Shown here: piece after piece, positions 11,613 through 24,087 of the stretch | How positions within the stretch are numbered: position 1 is the stretch's first letter | Layout: every line of letters begins with the position of its first letter | Origin: Paraescarpia echinospica | Taxonomy: Eukaryota > Annelida > Polychaeta > Sabellida > Siboglinidae | NCBI GenBank assembly: GCA_020002185.1 | Contig: CM034539.1 | Location: forward strand, 1,296,355-1,360,354 | Direction: 5' to 3' | Length of the DNA: 64,000 nt | The notes under the pieces: model-generated | Told to the model about the DNA's origin: nothing | Seen by the model: the letters and a program-made list of their open reading frames with translations, nothing else | Databases searched by the model: none | Translations under genes and position numbers: made by a program

Positions 11613-14442
11613 TGGTTCTGGTATACTGTACCTGACCCTCACCCCTGTACAACAGGGAACAAGGAGGAGACAATGAGAGTGGTTCAGCTATACTGTACCT
11701 GACCCTCACCCCTGTACAGCAGGGAAGAAGGAGGAGACAGAGAGTGGTTCAGCTATACTGTACGTGACCCTCACCCCAGTACAGCAGGAAAAAAGGAGAC
11801 ACAGAGAGTGGGTCAGCTGTACTGTACCTGACCCTCACCCCTGTACAGCAGGGAATAAGGAGGAGACACAGAGAGTGGTTCAGCTATACTGTACCTTACC
11901 CTCACACCTGTACACCAGGGAACAAGGAGGAGACACAGAGAGTGGTTCAGCTATACTGTACCTGACCCTCACCCCTGTACAGCAGGGAAGAAGGAGGAGA
12001 CAATGAGAGTGGTTCAGCTATACTGTACATGACCCTCACCCCTGTACAGCAGGGAACAAGGAGGAGACAATGAGAGTGGTTCAGCTATACTGTACCTGAC
12101 CCTCACCCCTGTACAGCAGAGAACAAGGAGGAGACACAGAGTGGTTCAGCTATACTGTACCTGACCCTCACCCCTGTACAGCAGGGAAGAAGGAGGAGAC
12201 ACAGAGAGTGGTTCAGCTATACTGTACCTGACCCTCTCCCCTGAACAGCAGGGAACAAGGAGGAGACACAGAGAGTGGTTCAGCTATACTGTACCTGACC
12301 CTCACCCCAGTACACCAGGCAACAAGGAAACACAGAGAGTGGTTCAGCTATACTGTACCTGACCCTCACCGCTGTACAGCAGGGAACAAGGAGGAGACAC
12401 AGGGATTGGTTCAGCTATACTGTACCTGACCCTTACCCCTGTACACCAGGGAACAAGGAGGAGACACAGAGAGTGGTTCAGCTATACTGTACCTGAACCC
12501 CACCCCTGTACAGCAGGGAACAAGGAGGAGACACAGAGAGTGGTTCAGCTATACTGTACCTGACCCTCACCACTGTACAGCAGGGAACAAGAAGACACAG
12601 AGAGTGGTTCAACTATACTGTATCTTACCCTCACCCCAGTACACCAGGCAACAAGGAGACACAGAGATTGGTTCAGCTATACTGTACCTGACCCTTACCC
12701 CTGTACACCAGGGAACAAGGAGGAGACACAGAGAGTGGTTCAGCTATACTGTACTTGACCCTCACCCCTGTACAGCAGGGAACAAGGAGGAGACAATGAG
12801 AGTGGTTCAGCTATACTGTACCTGACCCTCACCCCTGTACAGCAGGGAACAAGGAGGAGACACAGAGAGTGGTTCAGCTATACTGTACCTGACCCTCACC
12901 CCTGTACAGCAGGGAAGAAGGAGGAGACACAGAAAGTGGTTCAGCTATACTGTACCTGACCCTCACCCCTGTACAGCAGGGAACAAGGAGGAGACAATGA
13001 GAATGGTTCAGCTATACTGTACCTGACCCTCACCCCTGTACAGCAGGGAACAAGGAGGAGACACAGAGAGTGGTTCAGCTATACTGTACCTGACCCTCAC
13101 CCCTGTACAGCAGGGAACAAGGAGGAGACACAGAGAGTGGTTCAGCTATACTGTACCTGACCCTCACCCCTGTACAGCAGGGAACAAGGAGGAGACAATG
13201 AGAGTGGTTCAGCTATACTGTACCTTACCCTCACCCCTGTACAGCAGGGAACAAGGAGGAGACAATGAGAGTGGTTCAGCTATACTGTACCTGACCCTCA
13301 CCCCTGTACAGCAGGGAACAAGGAGGAGACAATGAGAGTGGTTCAGCTATACCGTACCTGACCCTCAACCCTGTACAGCAGGGAACAAGGAGGAGACACA
13401 GAGTGGTTCAGCTATACTGTACCTGACCCTCACCCCTGTACAGCAGGGAACAAGGAGGAGACACAGAGATTGGTTCAGCTATACTGTACCTGACCCTTAC
13501 CCCTGTACAGCAGGGAACAAGGAGGAGAAAATGAGAGTGGTTCAGCTATACTGTACATGACCCTCACCCCTGTACAGCAGGGAACAAGGAGGAGACAATG
13601 AGAGTGGTTCAGCTATACTGTACCTGACCCTCACCACTGTACAGCAGGGAACAAGAAGACACAGAGAGTGGTTCAGCTATACTGTACCTTACCCTCACCC
13701 CAGTACACCAGGCAACAAGGAGACACAGAGATTGGTTCAGCTATACTGTACCTGACCCTTACCCCTGTACACCAGGGAACAAGGAGGAGACACAGAGAGT
13801 GGTTCAGCTATACTGTACCTGACCCTCACCCCTGTACAGCAGGGAACAAGGAGACAATGAGAGTGGTTCAGCTATACTGCACCTGACCCTCACCCCTGTA
13901 CAGCAGGGAACAAGGAGGAGACACAGAGAGTGGTTCAGCTATACTGTACCTGACCCCCACCCCTGTACAGCAGGGAACAAGGAGGAGACACAGAGAGTGG
14001 TTCAGCTATACTGTACCTGACCCTCACCCCTGTACACCAGGGAACAAGGAGGAGACACAGAGAGTGGTTCAGCTATACTGTACCTGACCCTCACCCCTGT
14101 ACAGCAGGGAACAAGGAGGAGACAATGAGAGTGGTTCAGCTATAATGTACCTGACCCTCACCCCTGTACAGCAGGGAACAAGGAGACACAGAGAGTGGTT
14201 CAGCTATACTGTACCTGACCCTCACCCCAGTACACCAGGCAACAAGGAGACACAGAGAGTGGTTCAGCTATACTGTACCTGACCCTCACCCCTGTACAGC
14301 AGGGAACAAGGAGACAATGAGAGTGGTTCAGCTATACTGTACCTGACCCTCACTGCTGTACAGCAGGGAACAAGGAGGAGACACAGAGAGTGGTTCAGCT
14401 ATACTGTACCTGATCCCCACCCCTGTACAGCAGGGAACAACG
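11613..14442. repeat. 67-bp minisatellite array 2, about 42 copies
   Basis: Same 67-bp repeat as array 1 but about 18 units shorter. Distinctive variant runs are shared with array 1, for example AGTACACCAGGCAACAAGGA followed by a CACAGGGATTGG unit near 6780-6870 and again near 12310-12410. The two arrays therefore descend from one parent array and then changed length. Confidence 0.94.
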
Positions 14443-14528
14443 AGGGGAGCAACAACACTGGATTATTTTGTTTCATGGTCAAATCGTTGTACATCCCTTG
14501 CATTATGAGGTGTGTGTTTTGCTTTCAG

Positions 14529-14597
14529 CTGGTATTGGCGTTATACCCTCAGACGACTTGTTTCTACCGAGCCTTGGTTCACGAGCCCCCAGAACTG
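14529..14597 (+). CDS. SGF29: SGF29 second-Tudor exon, copy 2
   Basis: Duplicate of 7925-7993 at an offset of exactly 6604 bp. Acceptor (TTTCAG), coding sequence (LVLALYPQTTCFYRA...) and donor (GTACTG) are all preserved, so it could be spliced. It is followed by a matching copy of the terminal exon. Whether SGF29 transcripts ever reach this copy is unknown; if polyadenylation occurs after copy 1, this pair is a silent duplicate. Confidence 0.82.
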
Positions 14598-14865
14598 GTA
14601 CTGTCTTGTGGATTAGGGGGTATTAATGAAGGGCTACTTCTTCAGATTAATTTTAAGCTTTGTTTAAATCACATATAATGGAATTCCACATTAAAAGGTC
14701 ACACATAATGTCAAGAAAATAGAATCATAGTTGTTTACAGAAAATAAAACAGTGTTCGATCTAGAAAATAATTATGTTCAGATTCACAATTTTGCTTCAG
14801 TAACATATTTGCTCAGAGATCAGTATTCTCCAAGTTGATTATGTTTGTGTGGATTGTGTTTGCAG

Positions 14866-14982
14866 ACTTCAAGCGATTACTCCGTGTTATTTGAGGACAC
14901 ATCTTACCCCGAGGGGTATTCACCCCCACTCTCAGTGGCTCAGAGATACGTCATTGCCTGCAGGGATGACCGCAAGAAATGA
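14866..14982 (+). CDS. SGF29: SGF29 terminal coding exon, copy 2
   Basis: Duplicate of 8262-8378 at an offset of 6604 bp, with intact TTTGCAG acceptor, phase, coding sequence (SDYSVLFEDTSYPEGYSPP ... DDRKK) and TGA. The first difference from copy 1 lies after the stop. Together with 14529-14597 it forms a second complete 3' end for SGF29. Confidence 0.82.
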   Translation, partial: TSSDYSVLFEDTSYPEGYSPPLSVAQRYVIACRDDRKK

Positions 14983-17426
14983 CCACACATCTAACATTAT
15001 GACAGTTCCATCTTCAAGTCACGTGACCGTCACATGACACTGTTGTCATCACATGATACCATATGGAGTACATATGCATTGTGTTTGGTGCTAGAGAGAG
15101 ACATATGTTCAATTGAGACATCAGAACGTTCATAGATGTGGCTTCAGCCATGTTATTACAATTTGATTTTCTGGACCTTTTAAGGTTTAACAAGATCTGT
15201 CTAACCTTCCGTTTGGTTCATTTGTACAGTTCAGGGCTCAAAGGTTAGGGCTGAAATCACGTCCCAGTTTTCATTGTTTCACTAATGGAAACAGGTTAAT
15301 ATAGAACGTATTTATTTTATTATTATTTCTTGTTTGATAAACGTTTTCAAGTCTGGGTTAACTATTAATATATATTAATAATAACAAAATGTATATTGTG
15401 ACTAAAACTCTCCCCAACTCGAGCTCAGAGGTGCACTGAAACAACTGGGATAAACAATCTGAGAGGTTGTCAACAGACAGATGAGAAGCGCTTGGAGCCA
15501 AGGAGGACAACAGGGTAAATATAATGACATGGTCCGCTCTTAGATGACGGCAGACTTGTGTTGTATTTCTCACTGACCTAACACTAACAGAGGTTGAACT
15601 CTAAACAGTTGGGGCAGCACCCGAGAAAGCTGTAATTTGACCTAGTAATGACAAGAATCCTGTAAATACTCTTTGTTCTGTGCAATACCTTTTTTAATTG
15701 TTTTCAATATTTTGCCACTCCTAACCCACTGAAATCTCTCATCTAAAATATTATAATGAATAGATGATCGCTATAGAAATAATCAGAGTAACGTTAACCA
15801 TGGGTTTTTATGAAATGGAACATCTGCGATCTGTACGGCTCCATAATCAACCAACAGTGGCAGAGTAACACAAACATTTGGACAAAGCCACAGGCCATGT
15901 TCAATTGTTTTTGTTACTCTTCCACTTCTTGAGGATGGTCAGAGTCGGTGTAGCTCGTTAGTGTTCCGTTTTATTACCCACAACCAATTGATTCTAGTAA
16001 ATTGACTGCAATGGCAAATTAAGTAATTTAGAAAATATAGTTTGCCATTTTGTACATAATGACTGTATCATAAGATAAAGAATAGTTATAAGGTGCACCA
16101 TGCTATATGCAATGACCACATCATGATGTAAACACGTTTTCTCATCATAGCCACGTGCCAGTTTGATTACAAAATAAACTGCACCTGTGTATATTTGCAG
16201 TAGAACATAATCATAATGCTTCTCTAGTAAACAAGTCATGACAATCGTACGTATCAAACTGATTACTTTGCATAATTTGGTGACAGTTGTCTGTTTTTTA
16301 AGTAAAATGAGAATGGCTACCAGGATAAACTAGAGTCCAAGATACAATGTTTCACTATTCATTTTACATCATAGATCTTAATCATTCACCAATTTGTTTC
16401 TCGTTGATGGTACACTATATTCGTGGATTTTGTATTTTAAAAACATTAAAATACTGCTCATGGCTATTTCATGGAAAACATGCAAAGCTAAATGCTTGGT
16501 AATTTATCTTTAATTGATAACATCTGTGTCAACTAATACATAACAATTTTGATATTTTTCTTGTACTATGACTGCAGATGCATATGAAAAGTTGTGGAGA
16601 TAAAACACTGGAAACATTACAATAAAAGTGAGAGTATGCCGATACAGGCCAATAATATCTAAGACCATTTTAAATTATACCATTACTTCGCTGTTAGGTT
16701 AAGTATGTTTAGTTAAATGATGAATTGATGTACCATTAAAATGAACAGACCGTGCATTTACACATTTGTACAGTTAACGAGAGTAGACATAAGTGTTGTA
16801 TATTTTGGTATAATAAAATGGTTTAAAAATGATGATATGTTGTGTTGTTGTAATAATGTAGCAGAATCATAACATTGTTTACTTAGTTATAAACTATTTC
16901 AAGTGGGCAAGCTGTATGTATGCATATATGTATGTAAGTCTTGAGAAAAGGCCCATGAAAGAAAACTTCCGGGTTAGTGCCCGTCATGCGTACCACGGTA
17001 GTTATTTTTACTTGATGTAACTTGGTTGCCACCAATGCTGCCTGGTTCTGATGTCCACAATAATGTGAATTAATACCTGTTCCACTCAATAGATGGCACC
17101 ACCATAAACAAATAGTCCCCTCTGCAATGCTTCCACACGTCCATATGTGATGTGTTTTGGGGAACTACTAAATCCATCCATTTTGTTCATAACAGCTTTA
17201 TTGAAAGACCCTCCCACACATCAGTTGGACAGTCCGAGATAATTTTGGACTTTGATTTGATGGGTGCAGTCCTATCCTGTCCTGTATTATTTGACAGACG
17301 GCATAAGCAGGGCCACTGGTGGGTAATGTTACCTTGACTGGCCTAAACCATCTCCCTCACCCAAGGGGAGTACTTAGTAGCTGGACGCTGCTAATAATTT
17401 AGACCAGGTAAGTAAAAGATTGCACA
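14983..17426 (+). other. 3' flank of the duplicated SGF29 exons, unit 2
   Basis: Second copy of 8379-10822. No recognisable gene. Small differences from unit 1 (for example TGACTGTATCATAAG against TGACTATCATAAG near 16065) show the two units are not byte-identical. Confidence 0.75.
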
Positions 17427-17793
17427 ATTGGGAGTTTTGTGTAATTATAATGCCACAATTCTGTGATCTTTTTCATCTCAAAATACATCTAAATTAACAA
17501 TGTTATACTTCATGTTTTAATTTTATTACTGTAGTAAAAAAAATTATTTTCATGACAGAAATAGTATAAGACGGGAATTTGAGACCAATGAATAATCCAA
17601 TTAGTTTTTTCACTTTTCAAGATGAAGTTAGTTTGTTGTCATGAATTACTGTATAGCGATTATTTTATTATTCTAAATCTTCTTCACAACCATGAAGTTT
17701 GTGATAAGAATAGTTATAATAATTTAACTGCCAACTTAATGAACATATTCATCAACTGTTATGTCATAAGTTACTCATAACATTGAGAGGGGA

Positions 17794-18216
17794 AAGTCCT
17801 TAGAGGGAGTTATACCAGCATACCTTTATGGTCAGGAGACAGTGGCACTGACAGAACAACAACAACAGGAGCTGCAAGTTTGTGAGAACAACTGGGTTAG
17901 AAGAATAACAAGAACAAAGAGGGTAGACAGAAGAAGGACGAATGACCTGAGGAAAGAGGTTGGAATGCAATGTAATGTAACAGGAGGATTATTGAGAAGC
18001 CGGATGAGATGGGCAGGTCACTTGGCAAGGATAGATGCCGGAAAAATAGCGAAGAGAGCAGAGGCAGAACAACATAAAGGATACGGGAAAAGGGGAAGGC
18101 CACAGCTGAGATGGGAGGACTGCATGAGGAGGGACATGAGAAGATCAGGGGAGGATGAAAAATGGAGAGAGAGAGAGCGATGGACAGAAAACTTTAGAAG
18201 GAAAAAACACAGTTAG
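17794..18216 (+). pseudogene. Non-LTR retrotransposon RT C-terminal fragment, unit 3
   Basis: Third copy of the RT C-terminal fragment. It is open to the natural TAG and differs from unit 2 by one visible residue (NDLRKEV against NDLKKEV). Units 2 and 3 share TRTKRVD and the intact TGG, so they are closer to each other than to unit 1. Confidence 0.85.
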
Positions 18217-21200
18217 TGGTTCTGGTATACTGTACCTGACCCTCACCCCTGTACAACAGGGAACAAGGAGGAGACAATGAGAGTGGTTCAGCTATACTGT
18301 ACCTGACCCTCACCCCTGTACAGCAGGGAAGAAGGAGGAGACAGAGAGTGGTTCAGCTATACTGTACATGACCCTCACCCCAGTACAGCAGGAAAAAAGG
18401 AGACAGAGAGTGGTTCAGCTGTACTGTACCTGACCCTCACCCCTGTACAGCAGGGAATAAGGAGGAGACACAGAGAGTGGTTCAGCTATAGTGTACCTGA
18501 CCCTCACCCCTGTACAGCAGGGAACAAGGAGGAGACAATGAGAGTGGTTCAGCTATACTGTACCTGACCCTCACCCCTGTACAGCAGGGAACAAGGAGGA
18601 GACAATGAGAGTGGTTCAGCTATACTGTACCTGACCCTCACCCATGTACACCAGGGAACAAGGAGGAGACGCAGAGAGTGGTTCAGCTATACTGTACCTG
18701 ACCCTCACCCCTGTACAGCAGGGAAGAAGGAGGAGACACAGAGAGTGGTTCAGCTACACTGTACCTTACCCTCACCCCTGTGCAGCAGGGAACAAGGAGG
18801 AGACACAGAGAGTGGTTCAGCTATACTGTACCTGACCCTCACCCCTGTACAGCAGGGAACAAGGAGGAGACAATGAGAGTGGTTCAGCTATACTGTACCT
18901 GACCCTCACCCCTGTACAGCAGGGAACAAGGAGGAGACACAGAGAGTGGTTCAGCTATACTGTACCTGACCCTCACCCCTGTACACACCAGGGAACAAGG
19001 AGGAGACGCAGAGAGGTTCAGCTTATAATTGTATCTACTCCCTCACCCCTGTACACCAGGGAACAAGGAGGAGACAGAGAAAGTGGTTCATAATTGCACT
19101 GGGACCCCTCACCCCTGTACAGCAGGGGACAAGGAGGAGACACAGAGAGTGGTTCAGCTTAGTGTACCTGAACCTCACCCCTGTACAGCAGGGGACAAGG
19201 AGGAGACACAGAGAGTGGTTCAGCTTAGTGTACCTGAACCTCACCCCTGTACAGCAGGGGACAAGGAGGAGACACAGAGAGTGGTTCAGCTTTACTGTAC
19301 CTGACCCTCACCCCTGTACAGCAGGGAACAAGGAGGAGACACAGAGAGTGGTTCAGCTTATTGTACCTGACCCTCACCCCTGTACAGCAGGGGACAAGGA
19401 GGAGACACAGAGAGTGGTTCAGCTTTACTGTACCTGATCCTCACCCCTGTACAACAGGGAACAAGGAGGAGACACAGAGAGTGGTTCAGCTTTACTGTAC
19501 CTGACCCTCCCCCCTGTACAGCAGGGGACAAGGAGGAGACACAGAGAGTGGTTCAGCTTACTGTACCTGACCCTCACCCCTGTACAGCAGGGGACAAGGA
19601 GGAGACACAGAGAGTGGTTCAGCTTTACTGTACCTGACCCTCACCCGTGTACAGCAGGGGACAAGGAGGAGACACAGAGAGTGGTTCAGCTTACTGTACC
19701 TGAACCTCACCCATGTACACAGCAGGGAACAAGAGGAGACAATGAGAGTGGTTCAGCTATACTGTACCTGACCCTCACCCTTGTACAAAGCAGGGAACAA
19801 GGAGGAGACACAGAGATGGTTCAGCTTATACTTGCACCTGACCTCATCCCTGTACAGGGAACAAGGAGGGAGAACAGGACAAATGGTTCAACAATACTAC
19901 ACCTGACCTCACCCCTGTACAGGGAACAAGGAGGAAGAACAGGACAAATGGTTCAACAATACTACACCTGACCTCACCCCTGTACAGGGAACAAGGAGGA
20001 AGAACAGGACAAATGGTTCAACAATACTACACCTGACCTCACCCCTGTACAGGGAACAAGGAGGGAGAACAGGACAAATGGTTCAACAATACTACACCTG
20101 ACCTCACCCCTGTACAGGGAACAAGGAAGGAGACAATGAGAGTGGTTCAGCTATACTGTATGTGACCCTCACCCTGTACAGCAGGGAACAAGGAGGAGAC
20201 ACAGAGAGTGGTTCAGCTATACTGTACCTGACCCTCACCCCTGTACAGCAGGGAACAAGGAGGAGACAATGAGAGTGGTTCAGCTATAGTGTACCTGACC
20301 CTCACCCCTGTACAGCAGGGAAGAAGGAGGAGACAGAGAGAGTGGTCTACTACTGTACCTGACCCTCAAATTCCCTGTACAGCAGGGAAGAAGGGTGGAG
20401 ACACAGAGAGGGTTCAGCCTATACTGTACTCCACTCCTCACCCCTGTACAGCAGGGAAGAAGGAGGAGACAGAGAGTGGTTCAGCTATACTCAAAGCATG
20501 ACCCTCACCCCAGTACAGCAGGAAAAAAAGGAGACAGAGAGGAATTCAGCTATACTGTACCTGCCCCTCACCCCTGCACAGCAGGGAACAAGGAGGAGAC
20601 ACAGAGAGTGGTTCAGCTATACTGTACCTGACCCTCACCCCTGTACAGCAGGGAACAAGGAGGAGACACTGAGAGTGGTTCAGCTATAATGTACCTGACC
20701 CTCACCCCTGTACAGCAGGGAACAAGGAGGAGACACAGAGAGTGGTTCAGCTATACTGTACCTGACCCTCACCCCTGTACACCAGGGAACAAGGAGGAGA
20801 CACAGAGAGTGGTTCAGCTATACTGTACCTGACCCTCACCCCTGTACAGCAGGGAAGAAGGAGGAGACACAGAGAGTGGTTCAGCTACACTGTACCTTAC
20901 CCTCACCACTGTGAAGCAGGGAACAAGGAGGAGACACAGAGAGTGGTTCAGCTATACTGTACCTGACCCTCACCCATGTACAGCAGGGAACAAGGAGGAG
21001 ACAATGAGAGTGGTTCAGCTATACTGTACCTGACCCTCACCCCTGTACAGCAGGGAACAAGGAGGAGACACAGAGAGTGGTTCAGCTATACTGTACCTGA
21101 CCCTCACCCCTGTACACCAGGGAACAAGGAGGAGACGCAGAGAGTGGTTCAGCTATACTGTATCTTACCCTCACCCCTGTACACCAGGGAACAAGGAGGA

Positions 21201-23087
21201 GACACAGAGAGTGGTTCAGCTATACTGTACCTGACCCTCACCTCTGAACAGCAGGGAACAAGGAGGAGACAATGAGAGTGGTTCAGCTATACTGTACCTG
21301 ACCCTCACCCCTGTACAGCAGGGAACAAGGAGGAGACAATGAGAGTGGTTCAGCTATACAGTACCTGACCCTCACCCCTGTACAGCAGGGAACAAGGAGG
21401 AGACACAGAGAGTGGTTCAGCTATACTGTACCTTACCCTCACCCCTGTACAGCAGGGAACAAGGAGGAGACACAGAGAGTGGTTCAGCTATACTGTACCT
21501 GACCCTCACCCCTGTACAGCAGGGAACAAGGAGGAGACACAGAGAGTGGTTCAGCTATACTGTACCTGACCCTCACCTCTGAACAGCAGGGAACAAGGAG
21601 GAGACAATGAGAGTGGTTCAGCTATACTGTACCTGACCCTCACCCCTGTACAGCAGGGAACAAGGAGGAGACACAGAGAGTGGTTCAGCTATACTGTACC
21701 TGACCCTCACCCCTGTACAGCAGGGAACAAGGAGGAGACACAGAGAGTGGTTCAGCTATACTGTACCTTACCCTCACCCCTGTACAGCAGGGAACAAGGA
21801 GGAGACACAGAGGGTGGTTCAGCTATATTGTACCTGACCCTCACCCATGTACAGCAGGGAACAAGGAGGAGACAATGAGAGTGGTTCAGCTATACTGTAC
21901 CTGACCCTCACCCCTGTACAGCAGGGAACAAGGAGGAGACACAGAGAGTGGTTCAGCTATACTGTACCTGACCCTCACCCCTGTACACCAGGGAACAAGG
22001 AGGAGACGCAGAGAGTGGTTCAGCTATACTGTATCTTACCCTCACCCCTGTACACCAGGGAACAAGGAGGAGACACAGAGAGTGGTTCAGCTATACTGTA
22101 CCTGACCCTCACCTCTGAACAGCAGGGAACAAGGAGGAGACAATGAGAGTGGTTCAGCTATACTGTACCTGACCCTCACCCCTGTACAGCAGGGAACAAG
22201 GAGGAGACACAGAGAGTGGTTCAGCTATACAGTACCTGACCCTCACCCCTGTACAGCAGGGAACAAGGAGGAGACAATGAGAGTGGTTCAGCTATACTGT
22301 ACCTTACCCTCACCCCTGTACACCAGGGAACAAGGAGGAGACACAGAGAGTGGTTCAGCTATATTGTACCTGATCCTCACCCCTGTACAGCAGGGAACAA
22401 GGAGGAGAAAATGAGAGTGGTTCAGCTATACTGTACCTTACCCTCACCCCTGTACAGCATGGAACAAGGAGGAGACAATGAGAGTGGTTCAGCTATATTG
22501 TACCTGACCCTCACCCCTGTACAGCAGGGAACAAGGAGGAGACAACGAGAGTGGTTCAGCTATACTGTACCTGACCCTCACCCCTGTACAGCAGGGAACA
22601 AGGAGGAGACACAGAGAGTGGTTCAGCTATACTGTACCTGACCCTCACCCCTGTACACCAGGGAACAAGGAGGAGACACAGAGAGTGGTTCAGCTATACT
22701 GTACATGACCCTCACCCCTGTACAGCAGGGAACAAGGAGGAGACAATGAGAGCGGTTCAGCTATACTGTACCTTACCCTCACCCCTGTACAGCAGGGAAC
22801 AAGGAGGAGACACAGAGAGTGGTTCAGCTATACTGTACCTGACCCTCACCCATGTACACCAGGGAACAAGGAGGAGACGGAGAGAGTGGTTCAGCTATAC
22901 TGTACCTGACCCTCACCCCTCTACAGCAGGGAAGAAGGAGGAGACACAGAGAGTGGTTCAGCTACACTGTACCTTACCCTCACCCCTGTGCAGCAGGGAA
23001 CAAGGAGGAGACACAGAGAGTGGTTCAGCTATACTGTACCTGACCCTCACCCCTGTACAGCAGGGAACAAGGAGGAGACAAAGAGAG
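18217..23087. repeat. 67-bp minisatellite array 3, with divergent subfamilies, truncated by gap
   Basis: About 73 copies are visible. Most match the common 67-bp unit. Between about 19080 and 19730 a 66-bp subfamily appears (GGTTCAGCTTAGTGTACCTG, CAGCAGGGGACAAGG). Between about 19835 and 20120 there is a 65-bp subfamily (GGTTCAACAATACTACACCT, GGGAACAAGGAGGAAGAACA, GGACAAAT). Neither subfamily is seen in arrays 1 and 2. Blocks at 20960-21275 and 21831-22146 are nearly identical to each other, showing recent multi-unit duplication inside the array. Confidence 0.93.
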
Positions 23088-24087
23088 NNNNNNNNNNNNN
23101 NNNNNNNNNNNNNNNNNNNNNNNNNNNNNNNNNNNNNNNNNNNNNNNNNNNNNNNNNNNNNNNNNNNNNNNNNNNNNNNNNNNNNNNNNNNNNNNNNNNN
23201 NNNNNNNNNNNNNNNNNNNNNNNNNNNNNNNNNNNNNNNNNNNNNNNNNNNNNNNNNNNNNNNNNNNNNNNNNNNNNNNNNNNNNNNNNNNNNNNNNNNN
23301 NNNNNNNNNNNNNNNNNNNNNNNNNNNNNNNNNNNNNNNNNNNNNNNNNNNNNNNNNNNNNNNNNNNNNNNNNNNNNNNNNNNNNNNNNNNNNNNNNNNN
23401 NNNNNNNNNNNNNNNNNNNNNNNNNNNNNNNNNNNNNNNNNNNNNNNNNNNNNNNNNNNNNNNNNNNNNNNNNNNNNNNNNNNNNNNNNNNNNNNNNNNN
23501 NNNNNNNNNNNNNNNNNNNNNNNNNNNNNNNNNNNNNNNNNNNNNNNNNNNNNNNNNNNNNNNNNNNNNNNNNNNNNNNNNNNNNNNNNNNNNNNNNNNN
23601 NNNNNNNNNNNNNNNNNNNNNNNNNNNNNNNNNNNNNNNNNNNNNNNNNNNNNNNNNNNNNNNNNNNNNNNNNNNNNNNNNNNNNNNNNNNNNNNNNNNN
23701 NNNNNNNNNNNNNNNNNNNNNNNNNNNNNNNNNNNNNNNNNNNNNNNNNNNNNNNNNNNNNNNNNNNNNNNNNNNNNNNNNNNNNNNNNNNNNNNNNNNN
23801 NNNNNNNNNNNNNNNNNNNNNNNNNNNNNNNNNNNNNNNNNNNNNNNNNNNNNNNNNNNNNNNNNNNNNNNNNNNNNNNNNNNNNNNNNNNNNNNNNNNN
23901 NNNNNNNNNNNNNNNNNNNNNNNNNNNNNNNNNNNNNNNNNNNNNNNNNNNNNNNNNNNNNNNNNNNNNNNNNNNNNNNNNNNNNNNNNNNNNNNNNNNN
24001 NNNNNNNNNNNNNNNNNNNNNNNNNNNNNNNNNNNNNNNNNNNNNNNNNNNNNNNNNNNNNNNNNNNNNNNNNNNNNNNNNNNNNNN
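23088..24087. other. Assembly gap, exactly 1000 N
   Basis: A run of N of exactly 1000 bases, a conventional size for unknown gaps. It joins the 67-bp array to the 109-bp satellite, so the real join, the rest of unit 3 and any third SGF29 exon pair are not seen. Long open frames spanning it are artefacts. Confidence 0.99.

Larger units (their letters stand above)
10823..17426 (+). repeat. Segmental tandem duplication, unit 2 (6604 bp)
   Basis: Second tandem unit, same order as unit 1: lead, RT fragment (11190-11612), shorter 67-bp array (11613-14442), SGF29 exon pair (14529-14597, 14866-14982) and 3' flank. It is near identical to unit 1 outside the array, with scattered substitutions such as AGAATGG/ATAATGG after the first exon and ACACTATG/ACATTATG after the stop codon. 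Confidence 0.93.
17427..23087 (+). repeat. Segmental tandem duplication, unit 3, cut by a gap
   Basis: Third unit begins at ATTGGGAGTTTTGTG, 6604 bp after unit 2. It contains the lead, the RT fragment and an unusually long 67-bp array that runs straight into the N gap. No third copy of the SGF29 exons is visible; if present, it is hidden in the gap, which is set to a round 1000 bases and so has unknown true length. Confidence 0.9.
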
